DNA of 9,578 bases, from assembly GCA_945890595.1 (NCBI GenBank), contig CAMDCQ010000080.1, positions 1 to 9,578 of the forward strand, given 5' to 3'. The translations under genes were made by a program, and so were the position numbers. The DNA is from Chitinophaga pinensis (GTDB lineage: Bacteria; Bacteroidota; Bacteroidia; NS11-12g; UBA9320). Below, piece after piece: positions 1-7,464 of this stretch. A model generated the notes under the pieces. The model saw nothing but the letters and a program-made list of their open reading frames with translations, did not search any database and was not told where the DNA came from. Positions within the stretch are counted from its first letter, which is position 1; each line of letters starts with the position of its first letter.

Positions 1-275
1 CTGCAGGACTTTTTGTGGACGCTAAAAAAGGCCCTGTTCTTTTAAACTATGGACTAGATGAATGCCGATTTACCAAGCCCGTTTATCCAGGAGCAACAAT
101 TGGTGTGCGTTTCACTGTGAAAGAAAAAGTAAACCAAGAAAAAAAATCAGAAGATGACGTTGCAAAAGGAATTGTGAAATTTTTAGTAGACGTTTATGAC
201 GAAACCGGAGACACGGTAGCCTTGGCAACTATTCTTACCATGGTAAAAAAACGTAATCAAGAGGATGAGCTTTAG
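1..275 (+). CDS. paaZ: PaaZ, C-terminal end of the hydratase domain (partial, 5' end outside window)
   Basis: This is the last ~91 residues of a longer protein; the reading frame is open to the left edge, with the first whole codon at base 3, so the GTG at 15 is not a real start. The segment GPVLLNYGLDECRFTKPVYPG followed by a ValArg-Phe/Thr strand and a closing ALATILTMV strand matches the C-terminal MaoC-like (R-specific enoyl-CoA hydratase) domain of PaaZ. In the family this domain hydrolyses the ring of oxepin-CoA, and the N-terminal aldehyde dehydrogenase domain (not in the window) oxidises the resulting semialdehyde, in aerobic phenylacetyl-CoA catabolism in the cytoplasm. The gene stops with TAG only 5 bp before the inverted repeat of the next unit, leaving no room for its own terminator. 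A free-standing MaoC hydratase is the alternative, but the GPVLxNYGL motif favours PaaZ. Confidence 0.82.
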   Translation, partial: AGLFVDAKKGPVLLNYGLDECRFTKPVYPGATIGVRFTVKEKVNQEKKSEDDVAKGIVKFLVDVYDETGDTVALATILTMVKKRNQEDEL

Positions 276-280
276 AGACT

Positions 281-305
281 ATTGGCACGCAGATTACGCT
301 GATTT
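281..305 (+). repeat. Left terminal inverted repeat of the GxxExxY unit
   Basis: The first 10 bases are a perfect inverted match to 1041-1050. The inner part (AGATTACGCTGATT) matches the reverse complement of 1026-1040 except for two substitutions and one extra base on the right side. It starts 5 bp after the paaZ stop codon. Confidence 0.6.
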
Positions 306-325
306 AGCAGATAAACGCTGATTTT
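287..325 (+). repeat. Leader copy of the CGCAGAT/CTGATT motif before the GxxExxY gene
   Basis: The leader aligns without gaps to the hairpin part of the downstream tandem repeat (787-825, 877-915, 967-1005), with roughly four of five positions identical over 34 bases. It contains an internal direct repeat, ACGCTGATTT at 296-305 and 315-324. It ends in a T-run directly against the start codon at 328, so this repeat forms the whole 5' leader of the gene. Confidence 0.6.
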
Positions 326-327
326 TT

Positions 328-711
328 ATGGCACAAGAATATTTACACTCTAAACTCACTGAGGAATTGATAGGCGTATTTTATGAGGTCTATAATGAGT
401 TAGGTTTTGGATTTTTAGAAAAGGTTTATCAAAATGCCATGTACCTTGAGCTAAAGAACAGGAACTACTTTGTGGAGGCTCAAAAGCAAATAAATGTTTC
501 GTATAAAGATATAATTGTCGGAGAATATTTTGCAGATTTGATTGTGAATGAATGTGTAATCATTGAGTTAAAAGCAAGTGAAGTCTTGGTACAAGAAAAT
601 GAATTACAACTCATAAACTACCTTAAGGCTACTGAAATAGAAGTTGGATTACTAATGAATTTTGGCAAGAAACCAGAAATTCGTAGGAAGATATTTTCCA
701 ATAAAAAATAG
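328..711 (+). CDS. GxxExxY family protein (PD-(D/E)XK nuclease-like fold)
   Basis: A 127-residue protein with the name-giving motif of the GxxExxY family at residues 28-34 (GFLEKVY). The central core GEYFADLIV followed by VIIELKA provides D70 and E80-x-K82, the spacing of a PD-(D/E)XK nuclease active site. Q94 in the helix ELQLINYLK and the closing strand VGLLMNFG complete the usual family pattern, and the length is typical. The biochemical role of the family is not established to my knowledge, so nuclease activity is inferred from fold motifs only. ATG 328 is the only sensible start: an in-frame TGA lies at 319-321. No Shine-Dalgarno is visible, as expected in Bacteroidota. The gene is enclosed by copies of one repeat family on both sides and by terminal inverted repeats, which suggests it travels with them. 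No signal peptide or membrane segment is seen. Confidence 0.88.
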   Translation: MAQEYLHSKLTEELIGVFYEVYNELGFGFLEKVYQNAMYLELKNRNYFVEAQKQINVSYKDIIVGEYFADLIVNECVIIELKASEVLVQENELQLINYLKATEIEVGLLMNFGKKPEIRRKIFSNKK

Positions 712-795
712 GACTCGAACTTTGAAGTAGATAAGATATCAGTGTGAATCAGCTAAATCTTGCCGTAATAGTTACCAAAAATTAGAACGCAGATA

Positions 796-835
796 ACACT
801 GATTGTGCAGATTATCGCAGATAAGATATCAGTGT
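796..835 (+). repeat. Hairpin 1 at the copy 1/2 junction
   Basis: Outer arms ACACTGAT (796-803) and ATCAGTGT (828-835) pair perfectly. An inner stem TTATC (812-816) / GATAA (820-824) closes a GCA loop. Confidence 0.65.
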
Positions 836-885
836 AAGTCAGCTAAATCTTGCCGTACTAGTTACCAAAAATTAGAACGCAGATA

Positions 886-925
886 ATACTGATTGTGCAG
901 ATTATCGCAGATAAGATATCAGTAT
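886..925 (+). repeat. Hairpin 2 at the copy 2/3 junction, with a compensatory change
   Basis: Outer arms ATACTGAT (886-893) and ATCAGTAT (918-925) pair perfectly. Relative to hairpins 1 and 3 both members of one pair have changed (C to T at 887, G to A at 924). The inner stem TTATC (902-906) / GATAA (910-914) is intact. Confidence 0.68.
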
Positions 926-975
926 GAATCAGCTAAATCTTGCGGTAATAGTTACCAAAATATAGAACGCAGATA

Positions 976-1015
976 ACACTGATTGTGCAGATTATCGCAA
1001 ATAAGATATCAGTGT
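976..1015 (+). repeat. Hairpin 3 at the copy 3/4 junction
   Basis: Outer arms ACACTGAT (976-983) and ATCAGTGT (1008-1015) pair perfectly. The inner stem has lost its closing pair through G to A at 1000. Confidence 0.6.
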
Positions 1016-1025
1016 GAATCAGCTA

Positions 1026-1050
1026 AATCACGCGTTATCAGCGTGCCAAT
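1026..1050 (-). repeat. Right terminal inverted repeat of the GxxExxY unit
   Basis: On the minus strand this reads ATTGGCACGC then TGATAACGCGTGATT, mirroring 281-304. The outer 10 bases are identical to the left end. To its right, 1051-1224 shows no gene; I see only the weak hairpin listed separately. Confidence 0.6.
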
Positions 1051-1141
1051 CTCCTTACAACCAAATTTGAACTTACCAAGGGGAAGATTTAAAACCTCCT
1101 TAGCTGCAATCTTGGTGTTTTGACTGTCACACAGAATTTAA

Positions 1142-1166
1142 GGTGAAGTAAGCGCAGAAACTCACC
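1142..1166 (-). terminator. Weak hairpin downstream of sucA, possible terminator
   Basis: Arms GGTGAAGT (1142-1149) and ACTCACC (1160-1166) pair with one bulged base, about 60 bp past the sucA stop. On the minus strand it is followed by TTAAATT rather than a clean T-run, so a factor-independent terminator is only a possibility. Confidence 0.25.
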
Positions 1167-1224
1167 GTTTACCAAAAATAAATGGAATTTCTACACCCAA
1201 TTACCTGAATGTATCCTTTAGCAA

Positions 1225-3969
1225 CTAAACGTTAAATGCTTCAGCTACGATAGCCTCTTGCTCTTTTTTGTGCACAGATGAGTATCCAGTAGCTGGGCTC
1301 GCACTGCTCTTTCTGGTGATTTCTTTAAACCCTCTTGCCCAATCGTAACGCAATATATGCATCCACGCTCCCATGTTCTTTGGCTCCTCTTGTACCCAAC
1401 AGAATTGCGCATTTGGATATTTTTTAAACAATGCCTCCATCTGCGTTTCTGGCATTGGGTAAATTTGTTCTAAACGCACAATTGCCACATCTTTACGCTT
1501 ATCTGTTTGCTGTCTATCAAGCAAATCGTAATAGATTTTACCGGTACACAGATTTACACGTTTCACACTTTTTGTATCAACGTAGTTATCGTCTATTAAC
1601 TCTTGAAAAGCACCTTTGGTAAAATCATCCGTAGTACTTACTGCCAATGGATGACGAAGTAAGCTCTTTGGACTCATGATTACCAGAGGCTTACGGAAAT
1701 CTCTTTTTACTTGTCTTCTAAATGCATGAAATAAATTGGCAGGAGTAGTAATATTCATTACCTGCATATTAGCCGCAGCACACAACTGTAAGTATCTTTC
1801 TAAGCGGGCACTACTGTGCTCCGGTCCTTGTCCTTCATATCCGTGCGGCAATAACATAGTTAAACCACTAAATCTTCCCCATTTGGTTTCTCCACTGGCA
1901 ATAAACTGGTCTATCATCACTTGGCAACCGTTACTAAAATCACCAAACTGAGCTTCCCAAATAGTTAATCCATTAGGAGAAGTCATTGAATAGCCATACT
2001 CAAAACCAAGTACCGCATATTCCGATAGAAGCGAATTGTAGATTTCAAATCTGGCTTGTTTGTCAGAAATATTATCTAACGGAACGTATTCTTCGTCTCC
2101 ATCTTCTGTTTTTACCACCGCATGTCTGTGTGAGAACGTACCACGCTCCACATCTTGACCACTTACACGCACCGCATGACCTTCTTGCACCAATGTTCCA
2201 TAGGCCATAAGCTCACCCATTGCCCAGTCGTAGACACCATCTTCTATCATTTTTTGGCGATCTTCGTAAAGCTTGGTTACTTTTTTAATCGGTAAGAATT
2301 TAGACGGAATATCACTTATTGCTTTAGCCACTGTAAGCAGTTCTTTTGCGCTAACAGCCGTTTTAACTGCCTTTTCAAAATCCTCTTTGGTACCTGACTT
2401 TAATTTACTCCATGTATTCCTAGGTAAGTTGTTATTTATGGGTTGCACATTTGCACGCACATCTTCTAAGTCTTTTTGCAAAAGTTCTTTGAATTCATCC
2501 TCCATTATTTTGGCCAAATTGGCTTCAATGTTCCCTTGCGCACTCAATTTTTCGGCATAAATTTCACGTGGATTGGCGTGTTTAGCAATCGCTTTGTAGA
2601 GTGAAGGTTGCGTAAACTTAGGCTCATCACCCTCATTGTGTCCATATTTACGGTAGCCTAAAATATCAACAAACACGTCTGTATTAAAGGTTTGTCTAAA
2701 TTCTAGGGCCAACTTCATGATATAAATAAGTGCCTCTACATCGTCTCCATTTACATGAAAAACAGGGCACTTGGTTGTCTTTGCAACATCAGTACAGTAA
2801 ATAGACGTCCTTCCGTCTGTGTAATTCGTCGTGAAACCAATCTGATTATTGGTTACAATATGCACGATACCGCCTACATTGTACGATTCTAAACCAGCCA
2901 TTTGAAGCACCTCATACACAATACCTTGACCTGCTATAGCCGCGTCTCCATGTATTAAAATAGGGGTTATTTTACTTAAATCATTTCCGTATTTACGATC
3001 TAGCTTAGCTCTTGTAATTCCTTGTACTACTGGATTTACCGCTTCTAGATGACTTGGGTTTGGACACAGGTTAAGTTTTACCTTTTTACCTAAGCTTGTT
3101 TCTACCATGCTGGTATAGCCTAAGTGGTATTTTACATCCCCTTCAAAAATAGAATCTGCGTATGCTTTACCTTCAAACTCATTAAAAATTTCAGCATAAC
3201 TTTTTTGCATAATGTTGGCTAGTACATTTAATCTTCCTCTATGCGCCATACCTATTACAAACTCTTCTACACCGTGACTAGCGCCCAATTCTATGACAGA
3301 ATCTAAAGCGGGTATTAAGGTTTCTAAACCTTCCAGTGAAAATCGTTTTTGACCTACATATTTGGTATGCAAGAAGTTTTCAAAAGCAACTGCTCTATTT
3401 AGTTTCGCTAAGGTTAGTTTTTTCTGTTCAATCGTAAAATCAGGCTGATTTTTACGTTGCTCCATACGGCTTTGTAACCATTCTATGCGCTTAGGATCAG
3501 CCATGTACATGTACTCAACTCCAATGCTTTGACAGTACGTTGCTTCGCAATGTGCTATAATATCCCTAAGTTTAGCTGGCCCAATGCCTAGCGTTACACC
3601 TGCATTAAAGGTCTTATCTAAATCAGCTTGCTCTAAACCAAAGTTCTCAATAGACAGATCAGGCGTGTACGTTCTGCGTTCTCTTACCGGATTTGTTTTG
3701 GTAAAAAAATGTCCACGCGTACGGTATCCGCTATTGATAAGATTAAGAACATTTATTTCCTTGAGCATCCAACCTGAAACTTCGGTCTGGCCTTGCGCTG
3801 AAGAAGACCCTTCTCCATCATTTAGTCCTAGATCGCCGTAAGCTAGGTCAAAACCTTCAAAAAACCGTTGCCAGCTTTCATCTACGGATGATTTATCTGC
3901 TTTGTATTGTTGGTATAAATGCTCGGTAGCATCTACATCTGCATTGCTTAGATAAGAATGTTTTAACAT
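1225..3969 (-). CDS. sucA: 2-oxoglutarate dehydrogenase E1 component (ThDP-dependent)
   Basis: This protein of 914 residues decarboxylates 2-oxoglutarate and passes the succinyl group to the lipoyl domain of E2 (SucB) in the cytoplasmic TCA-cycle complex. Order of parts: an N-terminal helix (about residues 1-40, YLSNADVDATEHLYQQY) typical of E1 subunits; a ThDP-binding domain with HRGRLNVL (243-250), SHLEAVNPVV (306-315), GDAA (341-344) and NNQIGFTT (374-381) for Mg-ThDP, and GYRKYGHNEGDEP (438-450); then a pyrimidine-binding transketolase domain with QDVERGTFSHRH (605-616), WEAQFGDF (671-678) and LLPHGYEGQGPEHSSAR (706-722); and a C-terminal domain with SPKSLLRHP (766-774). The length fits the family. 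ATG at 3969 was chosen because the family N-terminus starts here and a -7 promoter motif lies just upstream; an in-frame ATG at 4077 would add 36 unrelated residues. The gene is divergent from mfd and convergent with paaZ. sucB is not next to it. Confidence 0.97.
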   Translation of the reverse strand: MLKHSYLSNADVDATEHLYQQYKADKSSVDESWQRFFEGFDLAYGDLGLNDGEGSSSAQGQTEVSGWMLKEINVLNLINSGYRTRGHFFTKTNPVRERRTYTPDLSIENFGLEQADLDKTFNAGVTLGIGPAKLRDIIAHCEATYCQSIGVEYMYMADPKRIEWLQSRMEQRKNQPDFTIEQKKLTLAKLNRAVAFENFLHTKYVGQKRFSLEGLETLIPALDSVIELGASHGVEEFVIGMAHRGRLNVLANIMQKSYAEIFNEFEGKAYADSIFEGDVKYHLGYTSMVETSLGKKVKLNLCPNPSHLEAVNPVVQGITRAKLDRKYGNDLSKITPILIHGDAAIAGQGIVYEVLQMAGLESYNVGGIVHIVTNNQIGFTTNYTDGRTSIYCTDVAKTTKCPVFHVNGDDVEALIYIMKLALEFRQTFNTDVFVDILGYRKYGHNEGDEPKFTQPSLYKAIAKHANPREIYAEKLSAQGNIEANLAKIMEDEFKELLQKDLEDVRANVQPINNNLPRNTWSKLKSGTKEDFEKAVKTAVSAKELLTVAKAISDIPSKFLPIKKVTKLYEDRQKMIEDGVYDWAMGELMAYGTLVQEGHAVRVSGQDVERGTFSHRHAVVKTEDGDEEYVPLDNISDKQARFEIYNSLLSEYAVLGFEYGYSMTSPNGLTIWEAQFGDFSNGCQVMIDQFIASGETKWGRFSGLTMLLPHGYEGQGPEHSSARLERYLQLCAAANMQVMNITTPANLFHAFRRQVKRDFRKPLVIMSPKSLLRHPLAVSTTDDFTKGAFQELIDDNYVDTKSVKRVNLCTGKIYYDLLDRQQTDKRKDVAIVRLEQIYPMPETQMEALFKKYPNAQFCWVQEEPKNMGAWMHILRYDWARGFKEITRKSSASPATGYSSVHKKEQEAIVAEAFNV

Positions 3970-3985
3970 GAATTTTATGTTATGG

Positions 3986-3993
3986 CAAAAATA
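3986..3993 (-). promoter_or_regulatory. Putative sucA -7 promoter element
   Basis: On the minus strand this reads TATTTTTG, an exact match to the Bacteroidota -7 consensus TAnnTTTG, 16 bp before the sucA ATG. A convincing -33 TTTG is not visible. Confidence 0.45.
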
Positions 3994-4108
3994 GAAAAGC
4001 GGTTTGGATTGACATCCTTTTTTTAGGTAAAAAAGGAAGGCGCTATTTTTCACGCTAACTCCCTCGAAATAATGCACTTCTTTCTGTAGACAGAGCCCAC
4101 TAAAAAGT

Positions 4109-4116
4109 TAATTTCG
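4109..4116 (+). promoter_or_regulatory. Putative mfd -7 promoter element
   Basis: TAATTTCG matches TAnnTTTG except for one base and ends 10 bp before the mfd ATG, implying a very short or absent leader. There is only a weak T-rich -33 region around 4081-4086. Confidence 0.3.
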
Positions 4117-4126
4117 CAGCCCTCTA

Positions 4127-7100
4127 ATGAACAGTAGAGAATTCGTACAACAATTTAATGAATATCCAATTTTACAAGAATTGGAGCGGGAACTCGCGGC
4201 CGGTAAAACCCGATTTGGTATACAAAACAGTATAGGTTCCTTTAAATCTGTCCTCTTTGCGCACTTGCAAAAACATACCGACAGAAGCTTGCTTATTTTA
4301 TGCAATGACCAAGAACATGCCGAATACGTTTACACCGATTTGCAGGTATTTACCGACCATAACTATGTCTTTTTATGGAAGGATTCTTTCCGTAGGAGTT
4401 TTGACCTTACCATACCCGAAAGCACTAAAATACAAAGTAAAGCCAGCGTATTAGATGCACTTTCAGACTTAGATGAAGCAAAAATAGTCGTAACGTACCC
4501 GGAAGCATTCGTCGAAAAAATAGTACAGCAAGAAACCTTTCAGAAAAGTAAAATCACCTTCAAAGTAGGCGAAGAAGTTGATCTGGATTTTTTGATTGAA
4601 ATATTAAATGAATACGCTTTTTACAGAGAAGACTTTGTGTATGAGCCAGGTCAGTTTTCTATACGCGGCGGTATTATTGATTTATTTTCATATGCCAGCG
4701 ACTTGCCATTCAGACTTGAATTAGATGGTCGTACCATAGAAAGCATTCGTGAGTTTGACCCTATTAGTCAACTGAGCACTCGTAAACTCGTGCGCGCTAC
4801 GGTAGTGCCTAACGTGCAAGAAAGCGGAAGAGAAAACGGCCACACTGACATTTTTGAATACTTAGGCAAACGCCCCATTGTATGCGCTTATGACCTACCC
4901 TATCTTTTTGCCAAGCTTGAAAAAGGATGGGAAAAAGCCAAAGAAAAAAGCACGGATGAGCACAATCCTACTGATTTATATTTTGACGAGGCATCCATTG
5001 CTAACCAGCTTCAAAAAAAGCCCGTTATCGAATTTAGTAGTCAAACATTCTTTAGACCTACTGTAAAGCTAAAGTTTAATCAAGTACCGCAACCTCCTGT
5101 TAATAAGAATTTTAATCTACTCATAGATACGCTTAAATCTCTTGAAGCTAAAAAATACACTACGCTTATTTTCTCTGAAAGTGCCAAGCAAATAGAGCGG
5201 TTAGAGAGCATTTTTGACGACCTAGAATCTGGCTATACCATACAGCCTGTTTACAAAAGTTTGAGTGAGGGCTTTATTGATCACGATTTAAAAATAGCCG
5301 CCTATACCGAGCATCAAATATTTAATCGTTTTTATCTTGCAAAATCGGGTAAGTCGGTTTCTACTTCGGGTGCTATATCTCTCAAAGAATTACAAGACCT
5401 TAACCCAGGAGATTACGTCGTGCATATAGACCACGGCATTGGTCAATTTAAAGGTCTGCAACGACTTGAAATGGGCGGCAAAATGCAGGATGCCGTTAGA
5501 ATAGAATACAAAAACGGCGATTTATTGTACGTAAATATTGGCTCGCTTTACAAAATTTCGAAGTACAAAGGAAAAGACGGTACCGAACCCAAAATCAATA
5601 AGCTGGGTAGTGATGCTTGGAGTAATTTAAAACGCAAAACCAAAGCGCAAGTCAAAGACATTGCCCGTGACCTGATAAAACTATATGCCAAGAGAAAAGC
5701 CGAACAGGGGTATCAGTTTACGCCAGACACCTACTTACAAACAGAACTAGAAGCTAGTTTTTTATACGAAGACACGCCAGATCAAGCCAAAGCCACCGAA
5801 GATTTTAAAAAGGATATGGAAGGTCCTAACCCAATGGATCGCCTTATTTGTGGAGACGTGGGATTTGGGAAAACCGAGATAGCCGTACGTGCAGCCTTTA
5901 AGGCGGTAACCGACAGTAAGCAAGTTGCGATTTTAGTGCCTACCACTATTTTAGCCCAGCAGCATTACCATACCTTTAGGGATAGGCTGCGAGACTTCCC
6001 GTGTAATGTAGATTATATCAATAGATTTAGAACTGCCGCACAACAAGCAAAAACGCTAAAGAGCCTGGAAGAAGGTAAGGTAGACATCATAATAGGTACC
6101 CATAAGATACTAAGTAAAAAAACCAAATTTCATGATTTAGGCCTGTTGATTATAGACGAGGAACAGAAATTTGGGGTGAGTGCAAAAGAAAGACTCAAAG
6201 AATTTAAGGCGAATGTAGATACGCTAACCCTTACCGCTACGCCTATACCTAGAACGCTTCATTTTTCGCTCATGGGGGCTAGAGATTTGAGTATTATTCA
6301 AACACCTCCGCCCAACAGAAGGCCGGTACAAACAGAGGTGCAGGTATGGAACGATGAGATAATACAAGAATCTATAAGCAACGAGATTGCCCGTGGGGGT
6401 CAAGCATTTATGATTCATAATCGCGTAAAAGACATTGGAGAAGTAGCGCAACGCATACGCAACCTGGTGCCGCACGCTCGTGTAATAGTAGGTCACGGAC
6501 AAATGAAAGGTGACGACTTAGAGCAGGTAATGGTACAATTTATAGAAGGTGAGTATGACGTGCTAGTGGCCACTACCATTATAGAAAGTGGACTCGATAT
6601 ACCCAATGCCAATACCATTATCATAAACAACGCCCACATGTTTGGGTTATCTGACCTACATCAAATGCGGGGTAGAGTAGGTCGTAGCAACGTAAAAGCC
6701 TATTGTTATCTATTGGCACCGCCTGTACACTCCCTACCAGATGATGGCAAACGAAGGCTACAAGCGATAGAAGAATTTTCTGACTTAGGGTCTGGATTTA
6801 ATGTAGCCATGCGAGATTTGGATATACGTGGTGCCGGAAATCTTCTGGGCGCAGAGCAAAGTGGATTTATATCTGAAATAGGATTTAGCATGTACCACAA
6901 AATACTAGATGAGGCGATAAGAGAGCTCCAAGAAGAAGAATTTGAGGGAGTATTGCAAGAAGGTAAGTCTGCCATAAACTATGCCATAACTGCCACGGTA
7001 GAACCTGATTTTGATGCCCGAATACCTGAAAATTTCATAAGTAATGTAGCCGAACGCATTAACATATATACGCGCTTATCTGAGTTGGATGACGAAGAAG

Positions 7101-7435
7101 AGCTAGAAAAATATTCGCTTCAAATAGTGGATAGATTTGGTAGTTTGCCCAAAGCAGTGAGTAATCTTATTCTAAGTGTTCGGTTTAAAATAGCAGCGCA
7201 AAACATATTTGCCGAAAAAGTAAAAACCAACGGAGAAGAGGTCCATCTTTACTTTAACAATGACTTAGGAGAGCAATTTTACCAGGCCAAAACCTTTACC
7301 AACATACTGGCAAAAATTAACACTTTACCCTCTCATTTTAGTTTTAAGCAAGGCAAAACACATCTCATTCTAGTAGTAAAGGGATTCGCTAATTACCAAG
7401 AAAGCTTAACCCAAATCAGACTGTTGAAAGTATAA
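4127..7435 (+). CDS. mfd: Transcription-repair coupling factor Mfd
   Basis: This 1102-residue protein is an ATP-driven DNA translocase that pushes stalled RNA polymerase off damaged template and recruits UvrA for nucleotide excision repair. The N-terminal UvrB-like part (about 1-250) has a degenerate nucleotide loop (GIQNSIGSFK, 31-40) and the typical FVYEPGQFSIRGGIIDLF (170-187). The RNA-polymerase-interacting (CarD-like) domain starts at about 425 with NPGDYVVHIDHGIGQFKGL. Helicase motifs follow: Walker A GDVGFGKTE (576-584), DEEQ (677-680), TATP (703-706), TTIIESGLDIPNA (816-828) and QMRGRVGR (846-853). The translocation (TRG) segment RDLDIRGAGNLLG lies at 896-908, and the regulatory C-terminal domain covers about 965-1075. 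The length is slightly under the ~1150 of the E. coli protein and no motif is missing. ATG 4127 is the only start, with an in-frame TAA at 4109. It is divergent from sucA and appears monocistronic. Confidence 0.98.
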   Translation: MNSREFVQQFNEYPILQELERELAAGKTRFGIQNSIGSFKSVLFAHLQKHTDRSLLILCNDQEHAEYVYTDLQVFTDHNYVFLWKDSFRRSFDLTIPESTKIQSKASVLDALSDLDEAKIVVTYPEAFVEKIVQQETFQKSKITFKVGEEVDLDFLIEILNEYAFYREDFVYEPGQFSIRGGIIDLFSYASDLPFRLELDGRTIESIREFDPISQLSTRKLVRATVVPNVQESGRENGHTDIFEYLGKRPIVCAYDLPYLFAKLEKGWEKAKEKSTDEHNPTDLYFDEASIANQLQKKPVIEFSSQTFFRPTVKLKFNQVPQPPVNKNFNLLIDTLKSLEAKKYTTLIFSESAKQIERLESIFDDLESGYTIQPVYKSLSEGFIDHDLKIAAYTEHQIFNRFYLAKSGKSVSTSGAISLKELQDLNPGDYVVHIDHGIGQFKGLQRLEMGGKMQDAVRIEYKNGDLLYVNIGSLYKISKYKGKDGTEPKINKLGSDAWSNLKRKTKAQVKDIARDLIKLYAKRKAEQGYQFTPDTYLQTELEASFLYEDTPDQAKATEDFKKDMEGPNPMDRLICGDVGFGKTEIAVRAAFKAVTDSKQVAILVPTTILAQQHYHTFRDRLRDFPCNVDYINRFRTAAQQAKTLKSLEEGKVDIIIGTHKILSKKTKFHDLGLLIIDEEQKFGVSAKERLKEFKANVDTLTLTATPIPRTLHFSLMGARDLSIIQTPPPNRRPVQTEVQVWNDEIIQESISNEIARGGQAFMIHNRVKDIGEVAQRIRNLVPHARVIVGHGQMKGDDLEQVMVQFIEGEYDVLVATTIIESGLDIPNANTIIINNAHMFGLSDLHQMRGRVGRSNVKAYCYLLAPPVHSLPDDGKRRLQAIEEFSDLGSGFNVAMRDLDIRGAGNLLGAEQSGFISEIGFSMYHKILDEAIRELQEEEFEGVLQEGKSAINYAITATVEPDFDARIPENFISNVAERINIYTRLSELDDEEELEKYSLQIVDRFGSLPKAVSNLILSVRFKIAAQNIFAEKVKTNGEEVHLYFNNDLGEQFYQAKTFTNILAKINTLPSHFSFKQGKTHLILVVKGFANYQESLTQIRLLKV

Positions 7436-7464
7436 TTTAGCAATTCTTTTTCTTGGCTTAGCCG

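Larger units (their letters stand above)
731..1029 (+). repeat. 90-bp tandem repeat, three full copies plus a 29-bp partial copy
   Basis: Units at 731-820, 821-910 and 911-1000 begin ATAAGATATCAG and end ATTATCGCAG (A in the last copy); a partial fourth copy runs 1001-1029. The period is exactly 90 bp. Copy 2 differs from copy 1 at 4 positions and copy 3 from copy 1 at 5. No open reading frame runs through the array and no variable spacers separate the units. The array begins 19 bp after the GxxExxY stop codon and its last copy runs straight into the right terminal inverted repeat. Confidence 0.92.
281..1050. mobile_element. Candidate repeat-bounded unit carrying a GxxExxY gene
   Basis: A 770-bp stretch begins with ATTGGCACGC (281-290) and ends with its exact reverse complement GCGTGCCAAT (1041-1050). 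The match continues inward imperfectly for about 15 more bases on each side. Between these ends lie the GxxExxY gene and a three-copy 90-bp tandem repeat, both built with the same CGCAGATnACnCTGATT motif. No transposase is encoded and I see no target-site duplication (left flank ends agagact, right flank begins ctcctta). Mobility is therefore an inference from the symmetric ends. It could instead be a structured RNA locus or an old insertion that has lost its duplication. Confidence 0.45.

Noticed and set aside
328..711. GxxExxY protein as a transposase
   Set aside because: It shows no transposase family motif and is much too short for a DDE enzyme; only PD-(D/E)XK-like residues are visible, so I call it by family only.
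731..1029. CRISPR array
   Set aside because: The 90-bp units are nearly identical along their whole length, so there are no unique spacers, and no cas genes are present.
1431..3841. Several plus-strand open frames of 60-95 codons inside sucA, and minus-strand ones inside mfd
   Set aside because: They are antisense shadows of strongly conserved genes, with no family character or start context of their own.
3970..4077. 36-residue N-terminal extension of SucA from an ATG at 4077
   Set aside because: It does not resemble the E1 N-terminus, which starts cleanly at 3969, and it would place the promoter motif inside the coding region.
7452..7464. GGCTTAGCC mini-palindrome after mfd as a terminator
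   Set aside because: A 4-bp stem with a one-base loop cannot form a stable hairpin.
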